Shown here: positions 1 to 10,700 of the stretch, piece by piece
How positions within the stretch are numbered: position 1 is the stretch's first letter
How the letters are laid out: each line of letters opens with the position of its first letter
Assembly (NCBI GenBank): GCA_016800925.1
Contig: JABCPU010000877.1
Coordinates: 1 to 22,844, forward strand
DNA length: 22,844 nucleotides
From: Suillus spraguei
Taxonomy: Eukaryota; Basidiomycota; Agaricomycetes; Boletales; Suillaceae
Direction of reading: 5' to 3'
Translations under genes and position numbers: made by a program
Notes under the pieces: generated by a model
Databases searched by the model: none
What the model was told of the DNA's origin: nothing
What the model saw: only the letters and a program-made list of their open reading frames with translations

Positions 1-1573
1 CTTCCTTTGTCTCCGCTTAACTCCCAGAACATGCTTCCACGAAGACCTTCACGGCGGATCCAGTCGCCCTTCCAATGACCGACCTGCTCGTTGTCAAAAC
101 TCACCATCTCTTGCTTCTGATAGTCGTGAGACCAGCTCGCCAGGCCTTGTCATCTTGAAACACGTACGAGCCTGGGAGCGGAAGAGCACGGTAGTCATAG
201 ACACCTTGCTCCCAGCTGCCTGGCCCAATGCCAGAAAACGGTGCTCCGGGACCGGGCGTGTTCATGAAGCTTCTACCGTACAGCGGAATCCCAAGAACCA
301 TCTTGGAGCGAGGGACACCGTTCGCGCTGTACCACTCAATCGCATGTGAGGCGCTGATAGGTCCACCGTAGATGTTGGCTTGGTGATTTGCAACAGAATC
401 CCATGAACCAGCTGTGATATTTTTCCGTGTAAGTCAATTGGCAATGCAACCAAATATTTCAGCACATACAGAAGTCGTACGCCATCATATTCCAAAAGTC
501 GAGGTACTGGTCCATTTCACGCACGTGTAACTTTTGATAGTTGTCGGGTCCGCAAGGGGCAGCGATCTAGCAAAAAATATCAGATTTGAAACTCGGTAGG
601 GTAGGTAAAGCTAAATGACATACTGTCAACAAGAATCTATGATAGATTCCCTTCATTTGAGCGTGATGATCTAGGCCTGCTCTGAGTTCCCTTAGCAGGG
701 CGGCGTAACCACGAGCTTGGTGCTCATTGGATGGATATTCATAGTCCACATCGAGACCATCAAGACCGTAATCCTCGAGTAGACGAACTGCGGACCGCAC
801 GAAGTTGGCACGAAGGGCAGGATTGACGACAATAGGATGGAATTTAGGGGAATACGTCCAACCTCCGATTGAAAGAAGGACCTTCAAGTGTCTATTTTGC
901 TGTTTCAATTTATAGATGGCCTTGAAATTCCCGTAGAGGTTGTTTCCGACGTCATTCCAAGAATCGCCAGGGTAGTGAATATCTTTGTCCGCCATGCATC
1001 AGAGATAATAACTTCGCCCGAGTCAGGTCTTAGATCAGCGAATGCATAGAGAATGTGACTGGATGGATAATGAGCTTGAACTTAATGTAGAAAGATAGCG
1101 CGCCTTACGTCAAATCTTGGACAGGGATATTCGACGGCGAGAACTTGCGAGCATAGATCCCCCTACAAATAATAATAATAATAGTTGGCGGACGGTCAAC
1201 ATTTTCTGTATGCGACAGGTGAAAAGACGTACCAATTTACGAAGCTGGCAAAACAGTCAGAAGCAGGTCGTTGTGGAGGGGCAAACACTTACTATCCAAC
1301 GCTGTACTTTCCTTGACCTTGCATTTCTGGAGTATCGCTCGATACTGGCGGTATGGATGAGGATGTTTGAGATTCTGATGCTTTGGTACTAGTGTCCAGT
1401 TGAGGGGACGGATGTTGAATAGAGAAGAACGCCTTAAACGATGCAAACGCGAGGATGATAAACACCAATCCAGAAAGAAAAAGAGTTTTGCGAGATGCAA
1501 AACGAGAAGCGAGTTTGGCGGGCGGGCTACCTTCGTCAGAAGGAACTGCTTGGTATGATGTTGTCGAGGACAT
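1..1573 (-). CDS. Membrane-anchored GH18 chitinase (3' end outside window; two apparent frameshifts)
   Basis: Glycoside hydrolase family 18 enzyme predicted to cleave beta-1,4 bonds in chitin at the cell surface or wall. Exons, read on the minus strand: 1573-1293, 1244-1233 (12 nt), 1162-1109, 1058-624, 566-470, and 411 to the window edge. Residues 1-29 are polar, 30-50 form one hydrophobic helix (LFLSGLVFIILAF...), and a Ser/Thr/Pro linker follows, so a type II signal anchor is likelier than a cleaved signal peptide. The catalytic domain then shows YFVNWGIYARKF, HILYAFAD, LLSIGGWTYSP, the catalytic DGLDVDYEYP (acid Glu near residue 223), MAYDFSGSWD, GIPLYGRSF and GSMFWELSGDK. Two sites lack one base relative to the family frame: C run 992-993 (around SDAW/ADKD) and G run 143-144 (around DDKA/LASWS). 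All other exon phases fit. Either the consensus has homopolymer errors or the gene is freshly inactivated. Family assignment is firm; functional status is open. Confidence 0.9.
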
Positions 1574-2329
1574 GCACGAGACTCATTTAATCATTGAACT
1601 CCACGAAGTTTGGCATGCTGACCAACTTACTCGGCGAGTCAACCGGCTACGCCAGCATTCTAACACGAACACCCAAGCACTCTCGAGCGGTTATTTCACA
1701 TGATGGTATCCACTCCACTGCTCATCATATTTCATGTCTTACGAATCCAAGGAAACTCGGAATCATCAGACTACATATCGAGGGCAAGAATTCACTCAAG
1801 GTCGACAAACTCGTGGAGTCGTGGATGTGCACCAAGGCTTGGATGAATAAACAATTGATGTCTTCATTGAAAGGACCAGTCTCGTGCTCAACAAGTACAT
1901 ACTACCATTGAGGCTCAAAGTTTACATAAGGCCCCACACGATGCCCAGTCGAAATGGCTGTCCGAGTCAAGCTACCTTGAAGATGAGATGATTGAAAGCG
2001 ACAACAGCGAAGATAAGTCTCGAGTCCTCGTACTGCTAAATATTGGTACTCAGTACTCAGGATAGTCTCACTGCGTTCATGCACACGTAAATGTCCCGCC
2101 TACATATGTCTAGTACTATATTACTTCCGAAGACCTCTCGTAATCCCTTCAATTGAAAATCGATGTTTCCTACCATTTTCAAAACCCATTGTACTGGCGA
2201 GACGGTTCTGTAGAACCCTGCTCAGCACTCCATTAGACTGAATTCGTGTTGTTTTAGTCTCTTCTGACTTAGCCCCCCTCCGTCGCTGCCTCAGAAACCT
2301 CAGTGCAAGTTGCATCAACAACCACCAGA
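1574..2329. promoter_or_regulatory. Divergent intergenic region, chitinase / DUF6697-like gene
   Basis: About 750 bp between two divergently transcribed start codons. Short reading frames cross it on both strands, but none shows a recognisable domain, splice structure or biased composition. It most likely holds the two promoters and 5' UTRs. I could not single out a convincing TATA box or a repeat. Confidence 0.4.
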
Positions 2330-3948
2330 ATGCATAACGAAATCATAGAACTCACCGACACCGACACCGATTCTAGTGCCCGTCCAGTGAAACAGGAATC
2401 AAACGAAACATCGTACCTCAATACGGAGGTAGCCGCCCTCAAGGCAAACCTAACAGTCAAAACCAAACTCGTCACAGAACAGAGCAAGGAATTAACTAGA
2501 ATCCGCGAGGAAAATAAACATCTTAAGAACGAACATAACGTCCGGACTGCCGAGATCACAGGGCTTCAAGACGAGTTGAAGAATATCCTGCGTCAACTGG
2601 ATGACCAAATAGTTCGTGTATACCCTCTGACAAGAAACCACTCAGTGCATCATATCTTTAAAAGGTTAAAACCTCAATTTCAACCTGATCAAGCTCAATA
2701 GCTTGAAGTCAGTTACTGTACGCGGCCATTTTATTCGCTTCGGTGTTGATGCTGACCTTTGCGGGAAGCCAAATGGAACTGCCGCCAAAGTTACAGGACA
2801 TCAGGACGTTAACCAAGACATATCCGACAGCTTTTCATCCAACCTTCTGATGCCAGAGAATCCTCCAGACGCGGCGCCCTCGCGGTCCTCAAACTCTAAC
2901 ACTTCCAGATCGAGTCTAACCGTGAAACCAGAACCTGTCACGGGGTGATACGACAATCCAAGTGGTTATCAAGTCGGAAAATGAACCTGATCTGATTGAA
3001 CGGGTTACGTTCGTCAAGAGCGAAGATGGCAAATTTGATATCTGGAATCTTGACCATCTTGGTCTTGGACCTCCAGTTGCCGTCGAAGAGCGGTTCCGCA
3101 TCGGATTTCGGCGCTCCGTGATCAGCGACGTGAGCTCCGGGTTTCCCTATCTAGTAAACAATCGAGGCTAACCTTTGGTACCACTTTAGGCTCTTGGTGG
3201 GGGTCACCAAACCACGTCGAATAACTGGCAAGGTCCTACAAAAACGGATAAATACCCTTAGTGGGTATCTCGACTCTTGACTCTACCTAATATACCACTA
3301 CTAAAGTTGAAGTTTCATAGTTTGGCCATGACGCGATCTTACAATCCACACCTCCCACTCGTTCCGGGCGGTCACGGTGTCGTGTTTTGTGGGGTGAAGC
3401 GTTTCAATGATGGCTCGCCTATTACGGGGCCAATCGACTTGATCGCTTCTGACAAGCCAAATCAATGGATATACCTTGGTTCGTATGAGACCTCCCGGTG
3501 GGGCGAAATTTCGCCCTACCAACTTAACCTACTCCAACCCCTGGTCATCCAACGTTGGGTGTCTGGAGCCCTGTCAACCCAGTGGGGAAAGAGTTGGGTC
3601 GAAAGAACGACTGTCGAACTTGTGGACAAGGGGGGTGAAATTCACCTCATCGAGTTTACAGAAGACGGTCTTCGGGAGGCACTCAATGATGGTAGGCTCG
3701 TGATTAACTTCACCGTCATGAAATGTGTTGGATATCGTACGGAATGGTTCGAGCAGTTCTTGCATTACAAGGCGCATCCGAAAGCGCCGAAAACACAGAA
3801 AAGGAAGAAATCGAGCGCGGGAGCTAAGAAACCTTCTGCTAAGAGGGTAAAGGGAAGCGTGCGCTGGAGGGAGGTGTCCTCTGAAAGTGATGGTGACGAC
3901 GAATTGCAACCTACTCCACCTGGTAGTGACAAGGATAAGTTTTTTTGA
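2330..3948 (+). CDS. Fungal DUF6697-like protein with SUMO-type motifs (one apparent frameshift)
   Basis: Function unknown. The start is ATG at 2330, in a coiled-coil-like N-terminus that opens HNEIIELTDTDTDS, a hydrophobic-acidic stretch like a SUMO-interacting motif. Probable exons are 2330-~2615, ~2713-3129, 3190-3260 and 3321-3948. The last two introns are well supported (donors GTGAGC and GTGGGT; acceptors TTTAG and CATAG); the first is uncertain. The middle part has four psi-K-x-E sites (VKQE, VKPE, IKSE, VKSE). The C-terminal domain (SVISDALGGGHQTTSNN, then YNPHLPLVPGGHGVVF, NQWIYLGSYE and a Trp-rich stretch) resembles, from memory, the agaricomycete DUF6697 domain. The end is Lys/Arg-rich (QKRKKSSAGAKK...) with an acidic tail, suggesting a nuclear protein. 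At 2942-2945 a GGGG run must be read as GGG to keep frame (PVTG/DTTIQVV). Coding status is well supported; the domain name is moderate. Confidence 0.7.
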
Positions 3949-4477
3949 CGCAGAGGTTGGGATGAAAGCACGCTTGGGTTCAGACTTGGACTCGCCAGCT
4001 GCGCGGAAGAACCTTCGCATGCATACTACTCGGGGCTGACAAACACTGTACTCGGCCCTCGGCAAGCTCCCAAGACTGATACCTTCACTACGTAGTCGAA
4101 CACTCACTGTGCTACGTCTTTAGAGATCTACAATACTTGCGAAATAGTTTTCATGATGCTTATAATCTCACCTTAGAAGGCAGATGAAAGTTTTCTGTCG
4201 CTAACAGAGATGGGACACTGTAGATCTACTGCTTTAAACTACAAATAAAAAAATATCCGGGTACTTGTACATACAATTGTTCATGCCACACTCAAGAAGT
4301 CATTACACCCAAACAAGCCCCACACCAGAAAAATATTAGTGCAACTAACTGTAACAGCGTGCGATGAGGGTGTCTAGTGAGTGAGAAGGACCGTAGACGA
4401 CCTCCTCTCCAGCGAGGAAACCTAAGACTTCAACAAAAGACTAGCGGATCACCGCACCATTATCATGCTCCCCTCTG
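3949..4477. other. Convergent intergenic spacer
   Basis: About 530 bp between the stop codons of two convergent genes; it should contain both 3' UTRs. An A-rich stretch near 4240-4252 could be part of a 3' processing signal on either strand. I see no RNA gene, repeat or coding structure here. Confidence 0.4.
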
Positions 4478-7116
4478 TCATAGCAGACGAGTGATAACAC
4501 CAAGTCCCTGAGTGTATTGACAGTCAGAGGTGCAGTGGCAAGTACGAAACGGTCATCAACATACCTTAGTCTTGCCCTCACGGAACAACAACTTCATCCC
4601 GACCTTGACAAACTCCGGTTGTGTGATGAACTCAAACTGAACGGTGGCTCGATCACCAGTCCGCAGGATCCCCTCAGGGTTGTCCATCGATATGATACGA
4701 ACAGTTTGGCGGACAGCCTAGAACCGATGAGAACTACGTTAGGTGTCAGGCGTTCCTACTCACTCCGCAATGAAGCATGGCCTATGTGCACTACATCAAC
4801 ATGAGCTACGAGAACAGCAAACCATCAAGCATACCTGGTAGTTTCGTTGCATGGTAGTATTGTGACTGCAAATTGTGCTCGAATCATTATATTGTATGAG
4901 GTATTTGAGCTCACTATAATATGAGGACCTGTCCTTCGAATTGGCGTACTGCTGTAAATCTCGGTGAGTTATCGCAAAAATAATAGCAAAAATGTAGTGT
5001 TTGACCTTTCGGGGAGTATCGGTCTTGTGCACTATGACCATACCCTTCCTAACGGCCGCACGTTTTACTCGCTTGAGAGCGAGAGCAACGCATTGGCCAG
5101 CCTCGGCTGTCACGACATCAGCTCTGCGAAAGTTCAGTACCCACACAAAACGCTAACAGGAACCGGATACCGCTTTCGTTGCATGCTCCTCACAATGGTC
5201 GACTGGAAATGTCCATTGGAGTCTGGTCCAAAGAGGACGGAGTCACCTGTCTTGATACTTCCACTGTTGAGAATCCCATTGACGACCGTCCCCACGTATG
5301 GGACAGACCAGACATCAGTAACCGAATACTGCAGCAAAAGATGTCAGTTGCACGCTTGAATGTGTGCTAGGGGCTGGTGCTACCTCAAGTGGCTGATCAA
5401 CTGTGAACGTCTCGGTATCCGCTTCGCTGGATGGAAGGAGATTCAAGAACGTGCGAAACTTCAGTCAAGTCAGAACACTCGCACATTAGGAAGTGCATAA
5501 CACCGACATAGTCAAGGCCTTCTCCAGTGACATTGGACACGCGAAAAATAGGACATAGTCTAAGTTCCATAAGCACCAAAAATTCACGATCAAAGATGAA
5601 TAGGCTTACTTGTGTTGCGCAAATGTCTGCGACGATTCAACCGCGACTTCCATCGAGTTCACAAAAACTGGTGTTTTCCTGCAAAGTCATGTTACGTGAA
5701 GTCAAAGTGGAGTAAAGGATATGATTCACCTGCATCCAGGACTCTTCAAAATCTTCACCACCTGTTTCGTGGTCTCATTAAGAATATTAGGTGGGGTCAT
5801 ATCAATCTATGTGAAAATTAGTTCAGCTGCATAGTTATGGGGTTGACCTTTACCTTTGTAATACAGACAACGACAGGTACGCTTAACGCCAGAGCTATTG
5901 CCAGGTGCTCCTTTGACATGCCAATAAGCCCGGCGTTGGCACCAACCATAAGAATCACACACGATGGGGCCCCGGACGTCAAACCATACAGAGTAGTCTT
6001 TAAGTATCGCTCATGGCCCGCAAGGTCTATAAAACGAAGGTATATATACAAAACACGGAGTCACGTCGAACGGACTTACCACTGAAAGAAACTATCTTGG
6101 CCGACTGTGCTGAAATTTCGTCCCAGCCCAGTTTATCGCGTCGAATCACGTCTGCGTCAGCAGACGGCAGTATATTTGGAAGGACTGGGATTCCAGCTGT
6201 CGAAAAACCAAGGATCTGGATGAAAAGATGTAGGATAGTGTAGACTGGTAGGACATGGAACTTACTTCCATCCCTACACTAGATGTTCGTCCAGTCTCAA
6301 TTTCATGTTTATGCCGAAATAGTGCTACACGAGCTCGGCCCCTCCCGTCATCCAGAGGACCTGAGAAGAAAATAGTTAATTATGATGGAAGTATGTGTGC
6401 ATGCATGTGTATATCGTACCGCGTGTTAGAACTCCTAGTGTTGTAGACTTGCCCGAATCAACGTTACCGACGACAGCACAGCGGACTTCGGGAACTAATT
6501 CAATGCTAGGCGGAGGTAATCGTAATAGTAGAGTTGCACGTGGATGGTGGTCGTCAATCGTTTCAAAAAGAACAGATGTCTATTGGAGATAAATTCATGC
6601 CACCGGTATATAAATAAACCACACACCTTCCCTCCCAGCTCTTCCACAACCCTTTTAACTGATGATTGCAATGAAGCGACTTCGACGCCTGTTCGCGGGA
6701 CCCCCAACCACCCCGTTGCGTTGTCAACGCTCTCCCCGAGAAAGAGTGATGCATGGGGTGGTCGGCAGCCAATGCGGAATATGTATTCGCCTTTGCTTCC
6801 AGTGATGAGTTGTGCTACCGATGTGCGTGCTCGATCATAGTCATGAATAGATAGTAATGCCTGAGAAGAATTGAGTGAATGCGTGACATGGTAATGGAAG
6901 GAGTACTAGGACAGCTTCGACCTCATCCTCAACTCCGACATCCCCAGATGGAGGTGGTTCACCGACAATATTGTTTGATTCCTCAAGTATCTGTATTTTC
7001 TTGGAATGTATATTCCGCGGAGCACTGGCAGGAGTTCCACTAGGTTGGCCACGTTGGCGGGCGAGTTCTCGGGCGTGAATTTCTTGGATTTCAGATTGAA
7101 AGCTCTTTAAAGACAT
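4478..7116 (-). CDS. GTPBP1/GTPBP2-type translational GTPase (one apparent frameshift)
   Basis: EF-Tu/eEF1A-related GTPase of the GTPBP1/2 family, whose animal members act on stalled ribosomes and mRNA turnover; the fungal role is inferred. Seventeen exons (minus): 7116-6907, 6860-6627, 6579-6420, 6360-6266, 6215-6080, 6026-5854, 5806-5730, 5678-5610, 5559-5508, 5458-5384, 5328-5171, 5123-5006, 4951-4915, 4865-4835, 4781-4764, 4717-4565, 4507-4478. Together they encode about 608 residues. GTPase motifs are P-loop GNVDSGKST (about 186-194), switch I region TGRTSSVG, G3 DLAGH (279-283) and G4 TKID (335-338, split by an intron). Domain II starts at [16 protein letters not shown]; domain III includes [18 protein letters not shown] and [11 protein letters not shown]. 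Exon lengths sum to one base short of a multiple of three; the missing base fits the C4 run at 5011-5014 (TPRK should read TPPK before AVRQFEGQ). The 5559-5508 donor (GTCGGT) is weak. Confidence 0.9.
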
Positions 7117-7794
7117 GATGAGGTAGCGAGAAAATAGTAAGTATTGGAGCAGTACTACTAAGTCCTAGTAGCACTTTATGGAGCCCGTTTGAGTCAGAAT
7201 GACTTAGTAGAGAGAGTCACGTCACCCTCGATGCTGTCACACAGGGGGCATACTCATATCCGGATTGTATGCTGCTCAGTTGGCGTCCCTGAGCTTATAC
7301 ATGACACAAGCAACGATAGACGTTAAACTCGCCTCAAGAATAGTAAGTAGTCACAAAGAGTCATCCGTCTTGATCTCTGCACGTCCAATCAAAGTATACA
7401 AGGGGTTTTCCTATTCTTACAACCGATTTCTGTGATCAGATAGTATCCCAGACCTCAAGGTGATCCCCATATCTAATTTCACTGCGTAATTCGCTGACAT
7501 GAGAGGAAGGCAGTCCTGTTGACTTCTCTTCATCAGCATTCTTCCTCCGGAAAGATGAGGCATCGACCGTGTGCGAGCTGATGATGCTCCAGTCAATCCA
7601 TGCGCTTTATCTCTACCGCGTTCCCTCATATGACAGAAGTTGTGCTTGACCATGATCAAACCATGATGTTAGGGAGATTGCCAATCCCTTCATAATGTAA
7701 TTATCATCGGAGATAAGAACACTGAAGCATTCCCCTTGAAGAACTCGGTGACTTGAGGGATTAATGAGTAAACTCGAAATGCCAAATCAATCAT
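7117..7794. promoter_or_regulatory. Intergenic region upstream of the GTPBP1-like gene
   Basis: About 680 bp between the 3' end of the 2-oxoadipate dehydrogenase gene and the start of the GTPBP1-like gene, both on the minus strand. It must hold the former's 3' UTR and the latter's promoter. An 80-codon open frame at 7659-7417 (minus) has no recognisable motif and is not called. No tRNA-like or repeated structure was seen. Confidence 0.4.
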
Positions 7795-10700
7795 TTACAG
7801 CCCCTGAAAGGTGCTCTCGATGACAGCCAGCTGCTGTGCCCCATACAACTTCCCAGTCCCTGGCGCACAAACCGCGTCTTCCTTCCTCCCCCTATATGCC
7901 ACACCACCCTCTATGCCCAATCCTTTCAATACCTCCTCAATACGCTCCTGCACATGCTCCCACGCGCCCTGATTCCTAGGCTCCTCCTGTACCCATAGCA
8001 CCTCCAATTGCTTATTAGCATTGGCATAGGGCACAAGTGCTTCACTGAGCGCGGCGAACGGGAACGGCGCGAGCTCTTCGATGCGGATGAGGGCGACACG
8101 CGATTGGAGGTCCCGTGTTGCGCGCTCTTTTACAAGGTCGTAGTAGATCTTGCCACTGAGCAGCACGATGCGCTGGACGGCTTTGGGATCGGTGAGGGTT
8201 GACAGGTCCCTAAGAACGGGCTGGAATGCTGTTCCGGGGCCCATGTCAGTCAGCTTTGACGACGCAGCCTGCGTGTCTAGAGTTAGCAATGTAGGAAGGG
8301 TATCGGGCGGCACGCACAGCAAGTCGAAGTAGTCCCTTAGGAGCAGCGACGATGAGCGGTTTCCTGTAGTTCCGCTTGATCTGGCGGCGTAAAAGATGGA
8401 AGTACTGTGCTGGCGTAGTTGGGAATACTACGTGCATGTTTACGTTCAATTTCTCTTGGGCGACGTAAGAGTCGTTGGTGAGCTAAAAACAAAGCGTTAA
8501 TAAACATTGATGAAAAACTGAGAAATATATTTGCCTGCAACATCCGCTCTATACGGCAGCTGGAATGTTCAGGGCCAGCACCATCTAGGCCATGAGGGAG
8601 GAGCAAGACGATGCCGCTCTGCTTCAGCCATTTAGCTGAGTGGGGATAAGCCATTAACAGAAAACATGCAAGTACACAGACGTACTCTCCGAACTCGCAA
8701 TGAATGTATCAATAATGATTTGTGCGCCGTTAAAGAAGTCACCAAACTGAACCAGAAATAAAATCCTTTAGCTTATCGCAAGGAAATAACGACGCACCTG
8801 CGCTTCCCAGATGGGTAATAAATCAGGTCGTTCCCAAGATGCTCCATATTCAAACTACAAATCTGTTAGACTGAAAAAAGAAAGGGAAAACGTCTTACGC
8901 CAAGTACCGCCATTTCGCTGAGAGAGCCTTGACAAAAAAAATGAGACAACATCCCGACCAAAAAAAAACGATACTCACTATTCGCCAGTTCTAGCTTGCC
9001 CTTCGCCTCCGTAAGAGCATGGTTTAGCGGAACAATCACGCCCTCTGTCTTCTGGTCCACCAACATCGCATGGCTACAGGTGTGTCAGTCTCCCTTATAC
9101 TCTAACATAGCATTGATGGTACCGATGACTGAATGTCCCCCTTCCAACATCCTGCCCTGCGATGCGCACATCGCAACCCTCAAGCATCAGCGAGCCAAAC
9201 GCCATTGCCTCCGCACTGGCCCAGTCGATCCCTTCGCCGGACTCAATGCTCCTAAGGCGGTTTTTCACATGCCTGTTCAACCGTGGATGGATTTCCTGCG
9301 TCGCGCATGGTCTTGGTTACTTTCGTTCATACAGGGAATACATAACACTTACAAACTCCTCAGGGACATGTACGCTGGCTTTGCCAGCGTCCTTGAGCAC
9401 AGCACTACTCACACCTGTCTTATCTTGGTGTGCTGCAGAAGATGCTGGCCAAACCATGCCTTTCCACGCTCCCTCAAAAGTCACGGGAGGGGGGACATAC
9501 GACGCTACATCCGTTAGCGCGGCATTCAGCGAGGCTTTATAATTGTCTCGAACAGCTCGTGCTGTTTCAACCGAAATCACACCGTCCGACTGAAACACCG
9601 TGAGCATTCCCTTCGAAAAAAAACAAATGGAACCAGACATACAATGAGCTTATCCTCATATAACTTCGGGACAGAACTCCTGGAACGAATTTTTTCGTAC
9701 ATGAGCGGCTGCGTGAATGCTGGTTCATCAAGCTCATTGTGTCCCCAGCGGCGATAAACGATGAGGTCGATTACAATGTCCTTGCGGAAGTGGTTGCGAT
9801 ACTTGAAGGCGATATCGACAGCGCGAACAACATCTATGTGTACTCAGATGGAAGTCGTTGTGATTGATAATTAAGGTAGAAACAAACCTTCAGGGTAGTC
9901 TCCATTTACATGCAGAACTGGACAATTGATCATCTTGGCGATGTCACTACAGTAAAAGGAAGAGCGAGCGGAGGAAGCGGGAGTGGTATATCCGATGCTA
10001 TAACGTATGTCAGCGTCAGATCGGGAAAGTATGTGTCAATTAACTTGTTGCTGTGAGGCAGAGATTAGAACAATAATCAAAAAGAATCGAAAAATATACT
10101 TGACGACAATGTGGACACTTCCGCCGCTTGTAAAGTGCGGGAGACCACCTGTAAATATCACATTAAACTCTTATAGCTCGTGAGATCGGTATCGGGACTA
10201 CGAACTCAAACCAAGTGTTTCCATTACTACCCCTTGTCCTGTGAAGCTGGCATCGCCATGCAGTTGGACGCACATAACCTAGCGCCAGCCCACGTAAGCA
10301 CTTCAAACTACAAAAGGCGCCCCGTGACAATACCTTGTCGCCAAGCATGCAGTCTTGGTTATTCTTGTCGTTAGATAGTGTTCTAAGTAACCTATATTGC
10401 TTCGCTCTGGCTTTGCCAAGCGCAACAGGGCTCACGGCCTCCAAATGGGATGGATTTGGCAGCAACGAGACTTTTATTCCATCAGCTTCGTCATACTGCA
10501 ATGTCGGGGATGCAACTTGAGTGACGGTTAGAACTTTCGCAGATATGGAATGTAGGATGCGCACCAAGATGGCTTAGGACGTCCCCGGAAACATCCAAAG
10601 ATTCATCCACTTCGCAACCGCCTTTGATTTTGTGAAACAAGGAAGTAGGGTTGTATTCCAGGAGCCCTGTAAGCAGATTAAGGCGTCCCCTGTGAGGCAT

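Noticed and set aside
3574..4107. 177-codon open frame, minus strand
   Set aside because: It overlaps the well-supported C-terminal exon of the DUF6697-like gene in antisense; the composition mirrors the Lys/acid-rich coding strand, and no motif is visible.
8246..8449. Apparent frameshift in the 2-oxoadipate dehydrogenase gene after LLRLA
   Set aside because: A normal intron (GTGCGT ... TTGCTAACTC ... ACGCAG, 8317-8269) joins LLRLA to [13 protein letters not shown] in frame; no error is needed.
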